A DNA stretch of 64,000 bases from Bradyrhizobium sp. 4 (GTDB lineage Bacteria > Pseudomonadota > Alphaproteobacteria > Rhizobiales > Xanthobacteraceae). A program made the translations under genes and the position numbers. Position 1 is the first letter of the stretch, and every line of letters starts with the position of its first letter. Of the stretch, positions 1 to 8,376 are shown piece after piece. The notes below the pieces were generated by a model that saw only the letters and a program-made list of their open reading frames with translations, was not told the DNA's origin and ran no database searches. The stretch spans positions 3,720,001 through 3,784,000 of the forward strand of contig NZ_CP064686.1 of assembly GCF_023100905.1 (NCBI RefSeq), given 5' to 3'.

Positions 1-2
1 TG

Positions 3-1097
3 CCGGCGCCGGCGCACGTGCTGGAGAAGCTGAAGGAGACGCTGGGCAAGCCGCGCACCGACCGCTACTCGGCCTCCCGCGGCATTCCCGGGCTGCGCCG
101 GGCCCAGGCCGGCTACTACGCCCGCCGCTTCGGCGTGAAGCTCAATCCCGACACCCAGGTGGTGGCGACGCTCGGCTCCAAGGAGGGGTTTGCCAACGTG
201 GCGCAGGCGATCACCGCGCCCGGCGACGTCATCCTTTGTCCGAATCCGAGCTACCCGATTCACGCCTTCGGCTTCTTGATGGCGGGCGGCGTGATCCGCT
301 CGGTGCCCTCGGAGCCGACGCCGCAATTCTTCGAGGCGGTCGAGCGGGCGATCGTGCATTCGATCCCGAAGCCGCTGGCGCTCGTCGTCTGCTATCCTTC
401 GAACCCGACCGCCTATGTCGCGAGCCTCGACTTCTACAAGGACCTGGTCGCATTCGCGAAGAAGCACGAGATCCTGATCCTGTCCGATCTCGCTTATGCC
501 GAGGTCTATTTCGACGAGAACAACCCGCCTCCGTCGGTGCTCCAGGTGCCGGGCGCGATGGACGTCGCCGTCGAGTTCACCTCGATGTCGAAGACCTATT
601 CGATGGCTGGCTGGCGTATGGGCTTCGCGGTCGGCAACGAGCGCGTGATTGCGGCACTCGGCCGCGTCAAATCCTATCTCGACTACGGTGCGTTCACGCC
701 GATCCAGGTCGCAGCGACCGCCGCGCTGAACGGACCGGACGATTGCATCAAGGAGATGCGCGACACCTACCGCAAGCGGCGCGACGCGCTGGTGGAATCG
801 TTCGGCCGTGCCGGCTGGGAGATCCCGCCGCCGGAAGCGTCGATGTTTGCCTGGGTGCCGCTGCCGGAAGCCTTCCGCAGCGTCGGCAGCATGCAGTTCG
901 CGACCCTGATGGTTGAGAAATCCGGTGTCGCGGTCTCGCCCGGCGTCGGCTTTGGCGAGCATGGTGAAGGATATGTCCGCATCGCCATGGTGGAAAACGA
1001 GCAACGGATCAGGCAGGCCGCGCGCGGCGTGCGCCGCTTCCTTGAAAGCGGCATCGAAACGTTGCACAACGTCGTTCCGCTCGCCACTCGGCGTTAA
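3..1097 (+). CDS. PLP-dependent class I/II aminotransferase, AlaC / LL-diaminopimelate aminotransferase-like (5' end cut by window)
   Basis: Fold-type I aminotransferase whose N-terminus lies before the window; the frame is open from base 3. Visible landmarks are the substrate-loop Asn in YPSNPT, the cofactor-binding Asp-x-Ala-Tyr in LSDLAYAEVYF, the Schiff-base lysine in SMSKTYSMAGWR and a late Arg in GYVRIAMVENE that would bind the substrate carboxylate. The sequence resembles the alanine/LL-diaminopimelate aminotransferase group. Homoserine dehydrogenase follows 29 bp downstream on the same strand, so a role in the aspartate-family amino acid network is plausible. The exact amino donor cannot be read from sequence. 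Confidence 0.9.
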   Translation, partial: PAPAHVLEKLKETLGKPRTDRYSASRGIPGLRRAQAGYYARRFGVKLNPDTQVVATLGSKEGFANVAQAITAPGDVILCPNPSYPIHAFGFLMAGGVIRSVPSEPTPQFFEAVERAIVHSIPKPLALVVCYPSNPTAYVASLDFYKDLVAFAKKHEILILSDLAYAEVYFDENNPPPSVLQVPGAMDVAVEFTSMSKTYSMAGWRMGFAVGNERVIAALGRVKSYLDYGAFTPIQVAATAALNGPDDCIKEMRDTYRKRRDALVESFGRAGWEIPPPEASMFAWVPLPEAFRSVGSMQFATLMVEKSGVAVSPGVGFGEHGEGYVRIAMVENEQRIRQAARGVRRFLESGIETLHNVVPLATRR

Positions 1098-1126
1098 GTT
1101 CTCTTCCGCAGGTTTTCCAAGGCATC

Positions 1127-2443
1127 ATGGTTGCACCCCTGAAAGTGGGCATAGCGGGGCTCGGCACCGTGGGCGCCGAAGTTGTCCGTCTGATTGAAAC
1201 GCAGGCGCGCGTGCTTGCCGGCCGCAGCGGCCGCGGCATCCGGGTGGTCGCCGTCACCGCGCGCTCGAAGGCGAAGAAGCGCGGCGTCGATCTGCGCGGC
1301 ATCGAATGGGTCAAGGATCCGCTTGCCCTCGCCACGCATCCCGGCATCGACTGCTTCGTCGAGCTGATGGGTGGCTCCGGCGATCCCGCGCTGGCGGCGG
1401 TGGAAGCTGCGCTGAACGCCGGCAAGTCCGTTGTCACCGCCAACAAGGCGTTGCTGGCAAAGCACGGCCTCAAGCTGGCAAAGGCCGCCGAAAAGCACGG
1501 CGGCGCGCTGAATTTCGAGGCAGCTGTCGGCGCTGCGATCCCTGTCATCAAGACGTTACGCGAAGGTCTTGCCGGAACCGGCATCAACCGGGTCTACGGC
1601 ATCCTCAACGGCACCTGCAATTACATCCTGACCCGGATGGAGCAGGAGGGCCTGTCCTTCGCCGAATGCCTGAAGGACGCGCAACGGCTCGGCTATGCCG
1701 AGGCCAATCCGTCGTTCGACGTCGACGGCCACGATACCGCGCAAAAGCTCGCCATTCTCGCCAGCCTCGCTTTCGGCACGAAAGTTGCTCAAAGCGCGGT
1801 GTATGTCGAAGGTATCTCCTCCATCGCGCCGGAAGATCTCCGTGCCGCCGACGATCTTGGTTACCGGCTCAAGCTGCTCGGCGTCGCCGTTCGCACCGCC
1901 AAGGGCATCGAGCAGCGCGTCCATCCGACCATGGTTCCGAAATCCTCGTCGATCGCGCAGGTGATGGGTGTCACCAATGCAGTCACGATCGATGGCGAAG
2001 GCATCCCGCCGATCACGCTGGTCGGCCCCGGTGCCGGGGGAGCGGCGACCGCATCCGCCGTCGTGGCCGACATCGCCGACGTCGCGCGTGGCATCCGCGC
2101 CAATCCGTTCGGCCGGCCGATTTCGCAGCTGCGCGATACCAAGAAGGCGCCGATGGAGCGCCACGAGGGCGGCTACTATATCCGCCTTCTGGCACGCGAT
2201 TTCCCGGGCACCGCGGCTGCGATCGCGACCCGGCTCGCGGAACAGAAGATTTCGATCGAGTCGATCGTGCAGCGCCATCCCAATGGCGGCGCTGCGCCGG
2301 CAGACGGGAAGGCGGTCCCGGTGCCCGTCATCCTCATCACCTATGCCACGCACGAGGACGCCGTGCGCCGCGCGCTCGCGGCCGTGCAGAAGGACAAGGT
2401 GATCAGCGGACGGCCGCAGGTGATACGGATCGAGAAGAACTGA
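1127..2443 (+). CDS. hom: Homoserine dehydrogenase
   Basis: 438 residues, normal for the monofunctional enzyme. It reduces aspartate semialdehyde to homoserine in threonine, methionine and isoleucine synthesis. The N-terminal Rossmann motif GIAGLGTVGAEVV is at residues 7-19. The catalytic domain contains the family signature around GILNGTCNYILTRM and the FDVDGHDTAQKLAIL segment. A C-terminal ACT domain (about 350-430, starting GGYYIRLLARDFPG) is the usual site of threonine feedback. It probably shares a transcript with the aminotransferase upstream (29 bp gap). Confidence 0.97.
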   Translation: MVAPLKVGIAGLGTVGAEVVRLIETQARVLAGRSGRGIRVVAVTARSKAKKRGVDLRGIEWVKDPLALATHPGIDCFVELMGGSGDPALAAVEAALNAGKSVVTANKALLAKHGLKLAKAAEKHGGALNFEAAVGAAIPVIKTLREGLAGTGINRVYGILNGTCNYILTRMEQEGLSFAECLKDAQRLGYAEANPSFDVDGHDTAQKLAILASLAFGTKVAQSAVYVEGISSIAPEDLRAADDLGYRLKLLGVAVRTAKGIEQRVHPTMVPKSSSIAQVMGVTNAVTIDGEGIPPITLVGPGAGGAATASAVVADIADVARGIRANPFGRPISQLRDTKKAPMERHEGGYYIRLLARDFPGTAAAIATRLAEQKISIESIVQRHPNGGAAPADGKAVPVPVILITYATHEDAVRRALAAVQKDKVISGRPQVIRIEKN

Positions 2444-2540
2444 GCATGCTTAAGCAATGACACGGTTCGAACGAACTGTGGGTGTTACGAGTTGATGCGG
2501 CGGAGATGTCCGTCCAAAACTGTTTCGAAGGAGTGAGCCG

Positions 2541-3542
2541 ATGTCGACCCATATTTCAGTCCCGCCGCAAGCATTGCTCGAGCGCATTCTCACGCTGGAG
2601 ATCGTGCGGGTGACGGAGCGGGCGGCGGTGTCTTCGGCGCGTCTGCGCGGGCACGGCAACGAGAAGGCGGCCGATCAGGCCGCAGTGGATGCGATGCGGC
2701 GCGAGCTCAACAAGCTCCCGATCGAGGGCACGATCGTCATCGGCGAGGGCGAGCGCGACGAGGCGCCGATGCTCTTCATCGGCGAGAAGGTCGGCATGAA
2801 CGCCGGCCCGCAAGTCGACATCGCGGTCGATCCGCTCGAAGGCACCACGCTGTGCGCCAAGAACATGCCGGGCTCGATTGCCACCATGGCGATGGCCGAC
2901 GGCGGCACGCTGTTGCACGCCCCCGACGTCTACATGCAGAAGCTCGCGATCGGTCCCGGCTATGACAAGGGCGTCGTCGAGCTCGATGCGACGCCGGCCG
3001 AAAACGTCCGCCGCCTCGCCAAGGCCAAGGGCGTCAAGCCGGACGGCATCACCGTTCTCGTGCTCGACCGGCCGCGCCATGCCAGCATCATCGAGAGCGT
3101 GCGCTCGACCGGCGCCGCCGTGCGCCTGATCACCGACGGCGATGTCGCCGGCGTGATCCACTGCGCCGACCCTGATAATACCGGCGTCGATATGTATCTC
3201 GGCACCGGCGGCGCGCCGGAAGGCGTGCTCGCGGCCGTGGCGCTGCGCTGCATCGGCGGCCAGATGCAGTGCCGTCTCATCCTCGACTCCGACGAGAAGC
3301 GGGAGCGCGCCGCCAAGATGGGCGTAAACGATCCCAAGATGATCTACGGCATCGAGGACATGGCGCGCGGCGACTGCCTGTTCGCCGCCACCGGCGTCAC
3401 CACGGGCTCGCTGCTGTCAGGCGTCAAATTCCGCAAGGACGGCGTGATCGAGACCGAGACGGTGGTGATGCGTTCCGTCACCGGCACCGTACGCTACATC
3501 AAGGCCGAGCACCGCGAACTGGCGAAGTTCCATTTGGACTGA
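2541..3542 (+). CDS. glpX: Class II fructose-1,6-bisphosphatase
   Basis: 333 residues. GlpX-type phosphatase converting fructose-1,6-bisphosphate to fructose-6-phosphate in gluconeogenesis and possibly the Calvin cycle. Metal-ligand motifs are visible in IVIGEGERDEAPMLFIGE and the signature VDPLEGTTLCAKN; a lithium-sensitive-phosphatase-like YLGTGGAPEGVLAA loop follows. An AAGGAG ribosome site precedes the ATG by about 8 nt. The hom-glpX order is one I associate with Bradyrhizobiaceae, and the 97-bp gap permits cotranscription. Confidence 0.96.
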   Translation: MSTHISVPPQALLERILTLEIVRVTERAAVSSARLRGHGNEKAADQAAVDAMRRELNKLPIEGTIVIGEGERDEAPMLFIGEKVGMNAGPQVDIAVDPLEGTTLCAKNMPGSIATMAMADGGTLLHAPDVYMQKLAIGPGYDKGVVELDATPAENVRRLAKAKGVKPDGITVLVLDRPRHASIIESVRSTGAAVRLITDGDVAGVIHCADPDNTGVDMYLGTGGAPEGVLAAVALRCIGGQMQCRLILDSDEKRERAAKMGVNDPKMIYGIEDMARGDCLFAATGVTTGSLLSGVKFRKDGVIETETVVMRSVTGTVRYIKAEHRELAKFHLD

Positions 3543-3550
3543 TTTTCTCC

Positions 3551-3641
3551 GTCATTCCGGGGCTCGCAAAGCGAGAAGCCGGAATCTCGCGCCACAACTT
3601 TTGGATTCCGGGTTCGCGACTTCGTTGCGTCCCGGAATGAC
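3551..3641. repeat. Palindromic intergenic repeat with outer arms GTCATTCCGGG / CCCGGAATGAC
   Basis: Perfect 11-bp arms at 3551-3561 and 3631-3641 enclose two further hairpins, GGCTCGC/GCGAG-GCC near 3561-3580 and ATTCCGGG/CCCGGAAT at 3605-3638. This is the layout of a REP-like extragenic element between glpX and the dehalogenase gene. Such GTCATTCCGG elements are common in Bradyrhizobium intergenic space. It may fold in RNA and act as a terminator or mRNA stabiliser. Confidence 0.75.
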
Positions 3642-3666
3642 AACAAAAAAAATCAGGGGAGCGCCC

Positions 3667-4386
3667 ATGTCTGATCTGTCCGTCGTCAAAGCGCTCGTCT
3701 TCGATGTGTTCGGCACCGTCGTCGACTGGCGCACCAGCCTGATCACGGACTTCATGTGGTGGGCGAAGGGCCGCGGCATCTCCGCCGACTGGACCGCACT
3801 GGTCGACGGCTGGCGCGGCATGTACATGGCTTCGATGGATGACGTGCGCAAACATCCCGAGCGCGGCTATGTCATGCTCGATGATCTGCATCGCCGCTCG
3901 CTGGAAAAGCTGGTCGCGCAATTTTCGATTCGAGGCCTGACCGAAGCCGATCTCGATCACCTCACCAAGGGGTGGCACCGGCTGCACCCGTGGCCCGACA
4001 GCGTCGCGGGCCTGACGCGGTTGAAGGCGAAATTCGTGATCTCGCCGCTGTCGAACGGCAATGTCGCGCTGCTGACCAACATGGCGAAGTTCGCAGGGCT
4101 TCCCTGGGACCTCATCATGTCGGCCGAGCTGTTCGAGCACTACAAGCCCGATCCCGAAACCTATCTTGGCGCCGCGCGCCTGCTGTGCCTCAAGCCGGAA
4201 GAGGTGATGATGGTCGCCGCCCACAACGGCGATCTCGCCGCCGCGCAGAAGAACGGGCTGAAGACGGCCTTCGTGGCGCGGCCAACCGAATACGGTCCGC
4301 TCCAGAAAGTCGATTTCGAGGCCACCGGCAATTGGGACATCGTCGCCAGGGATTTTGGCGGAATCGCCGACAAGCTCGGGTGCTAG
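3667..4386 (+). CDS. Haloacid dehalogenase, type II (HAD superfamily)
   Basis: 239 residues from the ATG at 3667; an in-frame upstream start at 3601 would begin inside the palindromic repeat and is rejected. HAD motif I is FDVFGTVVDWR (nucleophile Asp), motif II the Ser/Asn of SPLSNGNVALL, motif III the Lys of EHYKPDPETYLGA, and the acidic end is AAHNGDLAAAQ. This is the pattern of L-2-haloacid dehalogenases, which hydrolyse 2-halocarboxylates to 2-hydroxy acids; many relatives have other substrates. A GGGGAGCGCCC stretch supplies the ribosome site. Confidence 0.88.
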   Translation: MSDLSVVKALVFDVFGTVVDWRTSLITDFMWWAKGRGISADWTALVDGWRGMYMASMDDVRKHPERGYVMLDDLHRRSLEKLVAQFSIRGLTEADLDHLTKGWHRLHPWPDSVAGLTRLKAKFVISPLSNGNVALLTNMAKFAGLPWDLIMSAELFEHYKPDPETYLGAARLLCLKPEEVMMVAAHNGDLAAAQKNGLKTAFVARPTEYGPLQKVDFEATGNWDIVARDFGGIADKLGC

Positions 4387-4416
4387 GGCGGCTGCGACTT
4401 TGCAGAGGGCCAAGGC

Positions 4417-6237
4417 TCAGCGTCGCAGCACGTTCCACGGCGCGAAGGCGTTGTTGACACCCTCGAGCGCCGGTCCGAGTTGCGGCATATGCCGCAGCAG
4501 CACCGATTTCATTCCGTTGTTGTGGATCCAGTCCATACCGAAATTGGTGTAGACTTCCGCCCGGTAGTCATCGGTGAAGAACCGGTCGCTCTTCAAACGC
4601 CGCGATGCCATCAGGATGAAAATGCGGAAGGCGGTATCGCTGAAGCCAAAACCGTCCGGCAGGTCCTCGGCCAATAGTCCGACCATCAGATCAACGCGAT
4701 CGACGTCGCCCTTGTAGATCGCGCGCATCTTCCCGGCCGCGCCGGGGATGCTGGTGATTTCCTCGAACGTCTTGACCCGCTTTTTGCCGACCAGTTCGCG
4801 GAACCGATTGTAGCGCGGCACGCCGCGCTCGCGATCACGCATAATGTCGATCGCCGCCACGTCGAGCAGCGGCTGGTCGTCTTTCGTGAACCGGCGCAGA
4901 AAGTTGGGATAATTGTGGAGGCGAATGGCGCCGGGATGAGCGGTGCCGAACGAGTACAGCAGGTCGACGAAGCCGTGAGTCTGCATGAACTCCCGGGAGG
5001 CGCGCCCCTGCATATTGACCAAGTCGCTAGGGGTAATCTCTGTGCTATCGAGCCGCCGTACATCCATCGTTTCGGGGATCAGCGGGTGCAGGCGGTACAC
5101 GGCGGTGAATTCCTCGGTCATCGCATAGGGCGCGCTGTGCTGATCCGTCGGAGAGCCGATGATGCCTAAGGCGGCTTCGCTGTTCTTGCCGAGCACGGCG
5201 CGCAGCACCCGGCACGGGATCCCCGACCAGTTGGCGTGCATGCCGAAGTCCAGTGCGGGATGGCCGAGGATGCCTGGCGTCCATTCGACGGTGTGGATCT
5301 TGGCGATCAGGGCCGCGTTGATCAGGCGAGCGCGCTGGAATAGCTCCTGGTCCTTCCAGGTCGGATACCGCGCCTTCAAGCCGTCGCAGATGACATTGTG
5401 CTCGCGTGCGAAGAGGTTGTGCAGCAGGCTGAGCCCCACCCACCAATTGTCGTTGAAGCCGGTGAGATCGGCGCCCGGATGCACCGGATCGGCTGGAAGC
5501 ATCCCATCATTGCCGACTGCGATCTTCCCATCTGCCCGCGAACGGATCTGCATCTGCCTCGCGCGGTCGCTGCCGTAGATCTGTCCGGCATCCCACCAGT
5601 GCGAGTTGAGGTTGCGGAACGTGGGGGTCGCGCCGAGCCATCGTTCACGTGGCGTCTCGTCGCAAACGGTCCGACGGATCTTCATACAGCCGTCGATCCG
5701 CTCATCCGCAGGCCATTCGTCGTTTGGCTTCAGCGGAATTTTGAACTCGTTTCCCGACTTAGGGGCCCCATGGCTGAACCAATTATGGGTTTCGAACTGG
5801 ATCCAGGCGGCGGCCAGCAGATTGAGGCTGGTCGCGGGAATGAACTCGCGGCGCGCCAGCAACTCCTCCGAGATCACGCGCGGACTGGGTTCGAGCAGGT
5901 CGTCCAGGCGGTCCGGCACGCATTCGGGCAGCGCGAAATTGCGTCCGAACCGAGCGCCAGCCATCCCCATGCGCGGATGGTCGAGGCTGTTGAACGAGCC
6001 GTCGGCGGAACGCCAGCGGTCATTGCCCGTGCTCCAGCGAGGCAATGTCGTGCCGTAGCCGGTATGGTGCAGATTGTGCTCCCGCAGCCGATCGCGGAAC
6101 GCCGAGAGATTGGCAGCTCCGAGCAGCCTCGGCAGTTTGTCCCATCTGACAAAGAAGTTGATGGCCCGATAGACAACATCCGGGACCCATTGGAGCAGGC
6201 CACGATGGAAGACAAAACCATCGTTCTCGCGGGACAT
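4417..6237 (-). CDS. Animal-haem-peroxidase-family protein, fatty-acid alpha-dioxygenase-like
   Basis: 606 residues from the ATG at 6237, which has GGGAG 7 nt upstream; a TTG four codons earlier has none. The distal haem histidine lies in QFETHNWFSH (about residue 151). The proximal segment reads VYRLHPLIPE (about 380-389), with Tyr three residues before His. That Tyr-x-x-His is shared by plant alpha-dioxygenases (YRMH) and cyclooxygenases (YxWH), whose tyrosyl radical abstracts hydrogen from the fatty acid. LLHNLFAREHN is the conserved helix. No signal peptide is seen, so the enzyme is probably cytosolic or peripheral. It is a single gene with its own promoter region (6250-6430). Confidence 0.85.
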   Translation of the reverse strand: MSRENDGFVFHRGLLQWVPDVVYRAINFFVRWDKLPRLLGAANLSAFRDRLREHNLHHTGYGTTLPRWSTGNDRWRSADGSFNSLDHPRMGMAGARFGRNFALPECVPDRLDDLLEPSPRVISEELLARREFIPATSLNLLAAAWIQFETHNWFSHGAPKSGNEFKIPLKPNDEWPADERIDGCMKIRRTVCDETPRERWLGATPTFRNLNSHWWDAGQIYGSDRARQMQIRSRADGKIAVGNDGMLPADPVHPGADLTGFNDNWWVGLSLLHNLFAREHNVICDGLKARYPTWKDQELFQRARLINAALIAKIHTVEWTPGILGHPALDFGMHANWSGIPCRVLRAVLGKNSEAALGIIGSPTDQHSAPYAMTEEFTAVYRLHPLIPETMDVRRLDSTEITPSDLVNMQGRASREFMQTHGFVDLLYSFGTAHPGAIRLHNYPNFLRRFTKDDQPLLDVAAIDIMRDRERGVPRYNRFRELVGKKRVKTFEEITSIPGAAGKMRAIYKGDVDRVDLMVGLLAEDLPDGFGFSDTAFRIFILMASRRLKSDRFFTDDYRAEVYTNFGMDWIHNNGMKSVLLRHMPQLGPALEGVNNAFAPWNVLRR

Positions 6238-6430
6238 TGACGCTCCCAAACAAATTCACGTCAATAAATTCGATTTGCAATTAGTAGATGTAGTTCAATA
6301 ACACCAAAATGTCCGCTTGCCAACGCCGCCGGAGACATTGCGGATTGTAGTTGCTTGCCGGTCATCCGGACGGCGGTGATCGTTCGGATGGTCCGGGCGG
6401 CGCTTGCGTCACCCGGACCTGATCCGGCGA

Positions 6431-7402
6431 TTACAACGTCATCTGCATCGGTTCGGGATAATAATGGAATCCTTCGCCGGCCTTGGCAACGTGACCATAG
6501 CCCGGCCAGGCGAAGTGATACGACATCACCGGCACCTTGTTCGCCGCAAGCATGGTCAGCAGTTTCACGCGCGACTCGGCCGCCTGCTTGGGATCGGTGT
6601 CGTAGGAGAATTCCATCCGCGGCCGCTCCAGTAGCAGCACCGAATGATGCGAGAGGTCGCCCATGAAGGCGAAGGACTTGCCGGCCGACGAGACCATGAA
6701 GATGGTGTGGCCGACGGTATGACCGGGGGCCGAGATCGCCTGCACGCCCGGCAGGAATTCCTGGCCGTCCTTGAAGAACACGATGCGGTCGCGCACCGGC
6801 AGCAGGTTCTTGCGGGCGTGAACGACGAAATCCTTGGCGTCGCTGCCGAGCTTGCCTTCGTCGGTCCAGAAGTCGAAATCGGTCTGCGAGATGTAGATCT
6901 GCGCGTTCGGAAACAGCGGCTTGCCGCCGTCGTCCACGATGCCGCCGATGTGGTCGATATGGGCATGTGAGCAGACCACCGCATCGATGTCCCCGGGCTT
7001 GATGCCGGCCTCGGTCATGCTCTTCTGCTGCCGGCCGGTGGTGGCGCCGAACAGCTTGGAGCTGCCCATGCCGGTATCGAACAGGATGAGCTTGTCGCCG
7101 GTGTTGACGATCGGCGAGTTCTGTTCGAGCACGACATTGTCCGGCGACAGGAAATTGTCGGCGAGCATCTTCTTCACCTCTTCCTTGGGAACGCCGGTGA
7201 AGGTCCCGGAGGGGTCGCCGAGCGGAAGCGGTCCGTCGGAGACGATCGTGACTTCGGCATCGCCGAGAACGAAGCGGTGCCAGTAAGGCGTCTGGGTGCC
7301 GAGCTTGGGAGCGCGCCCCATCGCGCTGCTGCCGAGCATTGCGCTGGCACCAAGGCCAGCCCCGAGGGCAAACAAGGACCGACGTGAGACATCGATTGTC
7401 AT
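6431..7402 (-). CDS. Tat-exported metallo-beta-lactamase-fold hydrolase
   Basis: 323 residues. The N-terminus SRRSLFALGAGLGASAMLGS is a twin-arginine signal, pointing to folded periplasmic export. The zinc motif HxHxDH appears as CSHAHIDHIGGI near residue 145; further metal ligands are plausible in SAPGHTVGHT and in the late SYHFAWPG. The enzyme group includes lactonases, organophosphate hydrolases and alkylsulfatase-like proteins; the substrate is not predictable. GGAGG precedes the ATG. Confidence 0.88.
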   Translation of the reverse strand: MTIDVSRRSLFALGAGLGASAMLGSSAMGRAPKLGTQTPYWHRFVLGDAEVTIVSDGPLPLGDPSGTFTGVPKEEVKKMLADNFLSPDNVVLEQNSPIVNTGDKLILFDTGMGSSKLFGATTGRQQKSMTEAGIKPGDIDAVVCSHAHIDHIGGIVDDGGKPLFPNAQIYISQTDFDFWTDEGKLGSDAKDFVVHARKNLLPVRDRIVFFKDGQEFLPGVQAISAPGHTVGHTIFMVSSAGKSFAFMGDLSHHSVLLLERPRMEFSYDTDPKQAAESRVKLLTMLAANKVPVMSYHFAWPGYGHVAKAGEGFHYYPEPMQMTL

Positions 7403-7593
7403 GCGTTTCCTCCGCTTTTGTGTTTTGTTTTGCGCAATTGTTCGCGCGTTACCTTCGGCCTGCGCCGATCGCCTCGCATCAGCACGATCCGACCGATGCA
7501 GTCAAATGCAATCAATGATTGTGTCGCGATTGTGTCTCTTGACCGAGCGTTGTGGCGGGACCGCAGGTTTCTTTCTGCGTGGCGAATGCCGTC

Positions 7594-8274
7594 TCACGCA
7601 ATCCGCGGCACCAGGTCACTGCCTTCCGTTTCGGCAAAGCCCGCCTGCAAAACCTCTTCGCGCTTGTGGCGTAGATGCGCGCGCAGGATATGGGCGAGGC
7701 CGACGCCGTCGCGCCTCTGCAGTGCATTCAGGATGGCGTCATGCTCCTGCACTGCGACCGCCCAGCGCTCGGGCGTCATCGGCGTGACATAACGCGCGCG
7801 CCGGATGCGCGCGGTCACGGACGCATACAACCCCGCGAGCACCGGGTTGCCGGCCGCAGCGACGATGCCTTCGTGAATGGCGCGGTTGCCGCGATAGTAC
7901 TGGATGAGGTCGCCATCACGATAATGCCGCACCATGTCTGCGTGCGCGGCGGCGATCGCGTCGATCTCGGCATCGGTGATGCGTTCGCAGGCGAGTTCGC
8001 CGGCGAGCGCCTCGAGACCCTGGCAGACCTCGAACAGGTCGCGCATGTCCTTGTCGGTCAGTTTTGCCGCACGCGAGCCACGGTGGGGCAGGAGCTGCAC
8101 GAGCCCTTCGGCGGCGAGCACCTTGAGCGCCTCGCGTAGCGGCGTGCGCGATATCTGGAGCCGCTCGCACAGCTCACGCTCGGGAATCCGCGCGCCCGGC
8201 GGGATTTCGCCGTCGAGCAGGATGGCCCGGATGCGGCCGACGACTTCCTCATGAAGCATGGGCCTGAAGTCCAT
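7594..8274 (-). CDS. GntR-family transcriptional regulator, FCD (FadR-like) subgroup
   Basis: 226 residues from the ATG at 8274. The N-terminal winged helix contains SRTPLREALKVLAAEGLVQLLPHRGSRAA (about 35-65). The C-terminal all-helical FCD domain (about 80-215) carries the spaced Asp/His residues (MVRHYRD, NRAIHEG, HDAIL) that usually bind a metal and a carboxylate effector. The gene is divergent from the crotonase/CoA-transferase/TTT operon, which it very likely represses in the absence of the substrate. A TTGAATGCAA palindrome touches its start codon, suggesting autoregulation. The reading frame stays open upstream far into the divergent gene, but that extension is antisense noise. Confidence 0.9.
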   Translation of the reverse strand: MDFRPMLHEEVVGRIRAILLDGEIPPGARIPERELCERLQISRTPLREALKVLAAEGLVQLLPHRGSRAAKLTDKDMRDLFEVCQGLEALAGELACERITDAEIDAIAAAHADMVRHYRDGDLIQYYRGNRAIHEGIVAAAGNPVLAGLYASVTARIRRARYVTPMTPERWAVAVQEHDAILNALQRRDGVGLAHILRAHLRHKREEVLQAGFAETEGSDLVPRIA

Positions 8275-8284
8275 TTGAATGCAA
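8275..8284. promoter_or_regulatory. Operator-like palindrome TTGAATGCAA (regulator side)
   Basis: Fits TTG-N-AT-N-CAA, a symmetric half-site arrangement typical of FCD-type GntR operators. It lies immediately before the regulator's ATG. Extended over 16 bases (8275-8290) it matches the reverse complement of 8331-8346 at 15 of 16 positions. Confidence 0.65.
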
Positions 8285-8336
8285 AAATGAAGATATATGC
8301 GGATTAAGGCAAGTTCCAGCTTGTAAATCGTCAATT

Positions 8337-8346
8337 TTGCATTCAA
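8337..8346. promoter_or_regulatory. Operator-like palindrome TTGCATTCAA (operon side)
   Basis: Inverted partner of the site at 8275-8284, 62 bp away centre to centre (about six helical turns) and 31 bp before the ATG of the crotonase-fold gene. The phasing would allow two regulator dimers on one DNA face, or a small loop. Confidence 0.65.
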
Positions 8347-8376
8347 AAATGTAGAAAAGCAGAAGGACATGAGGAA

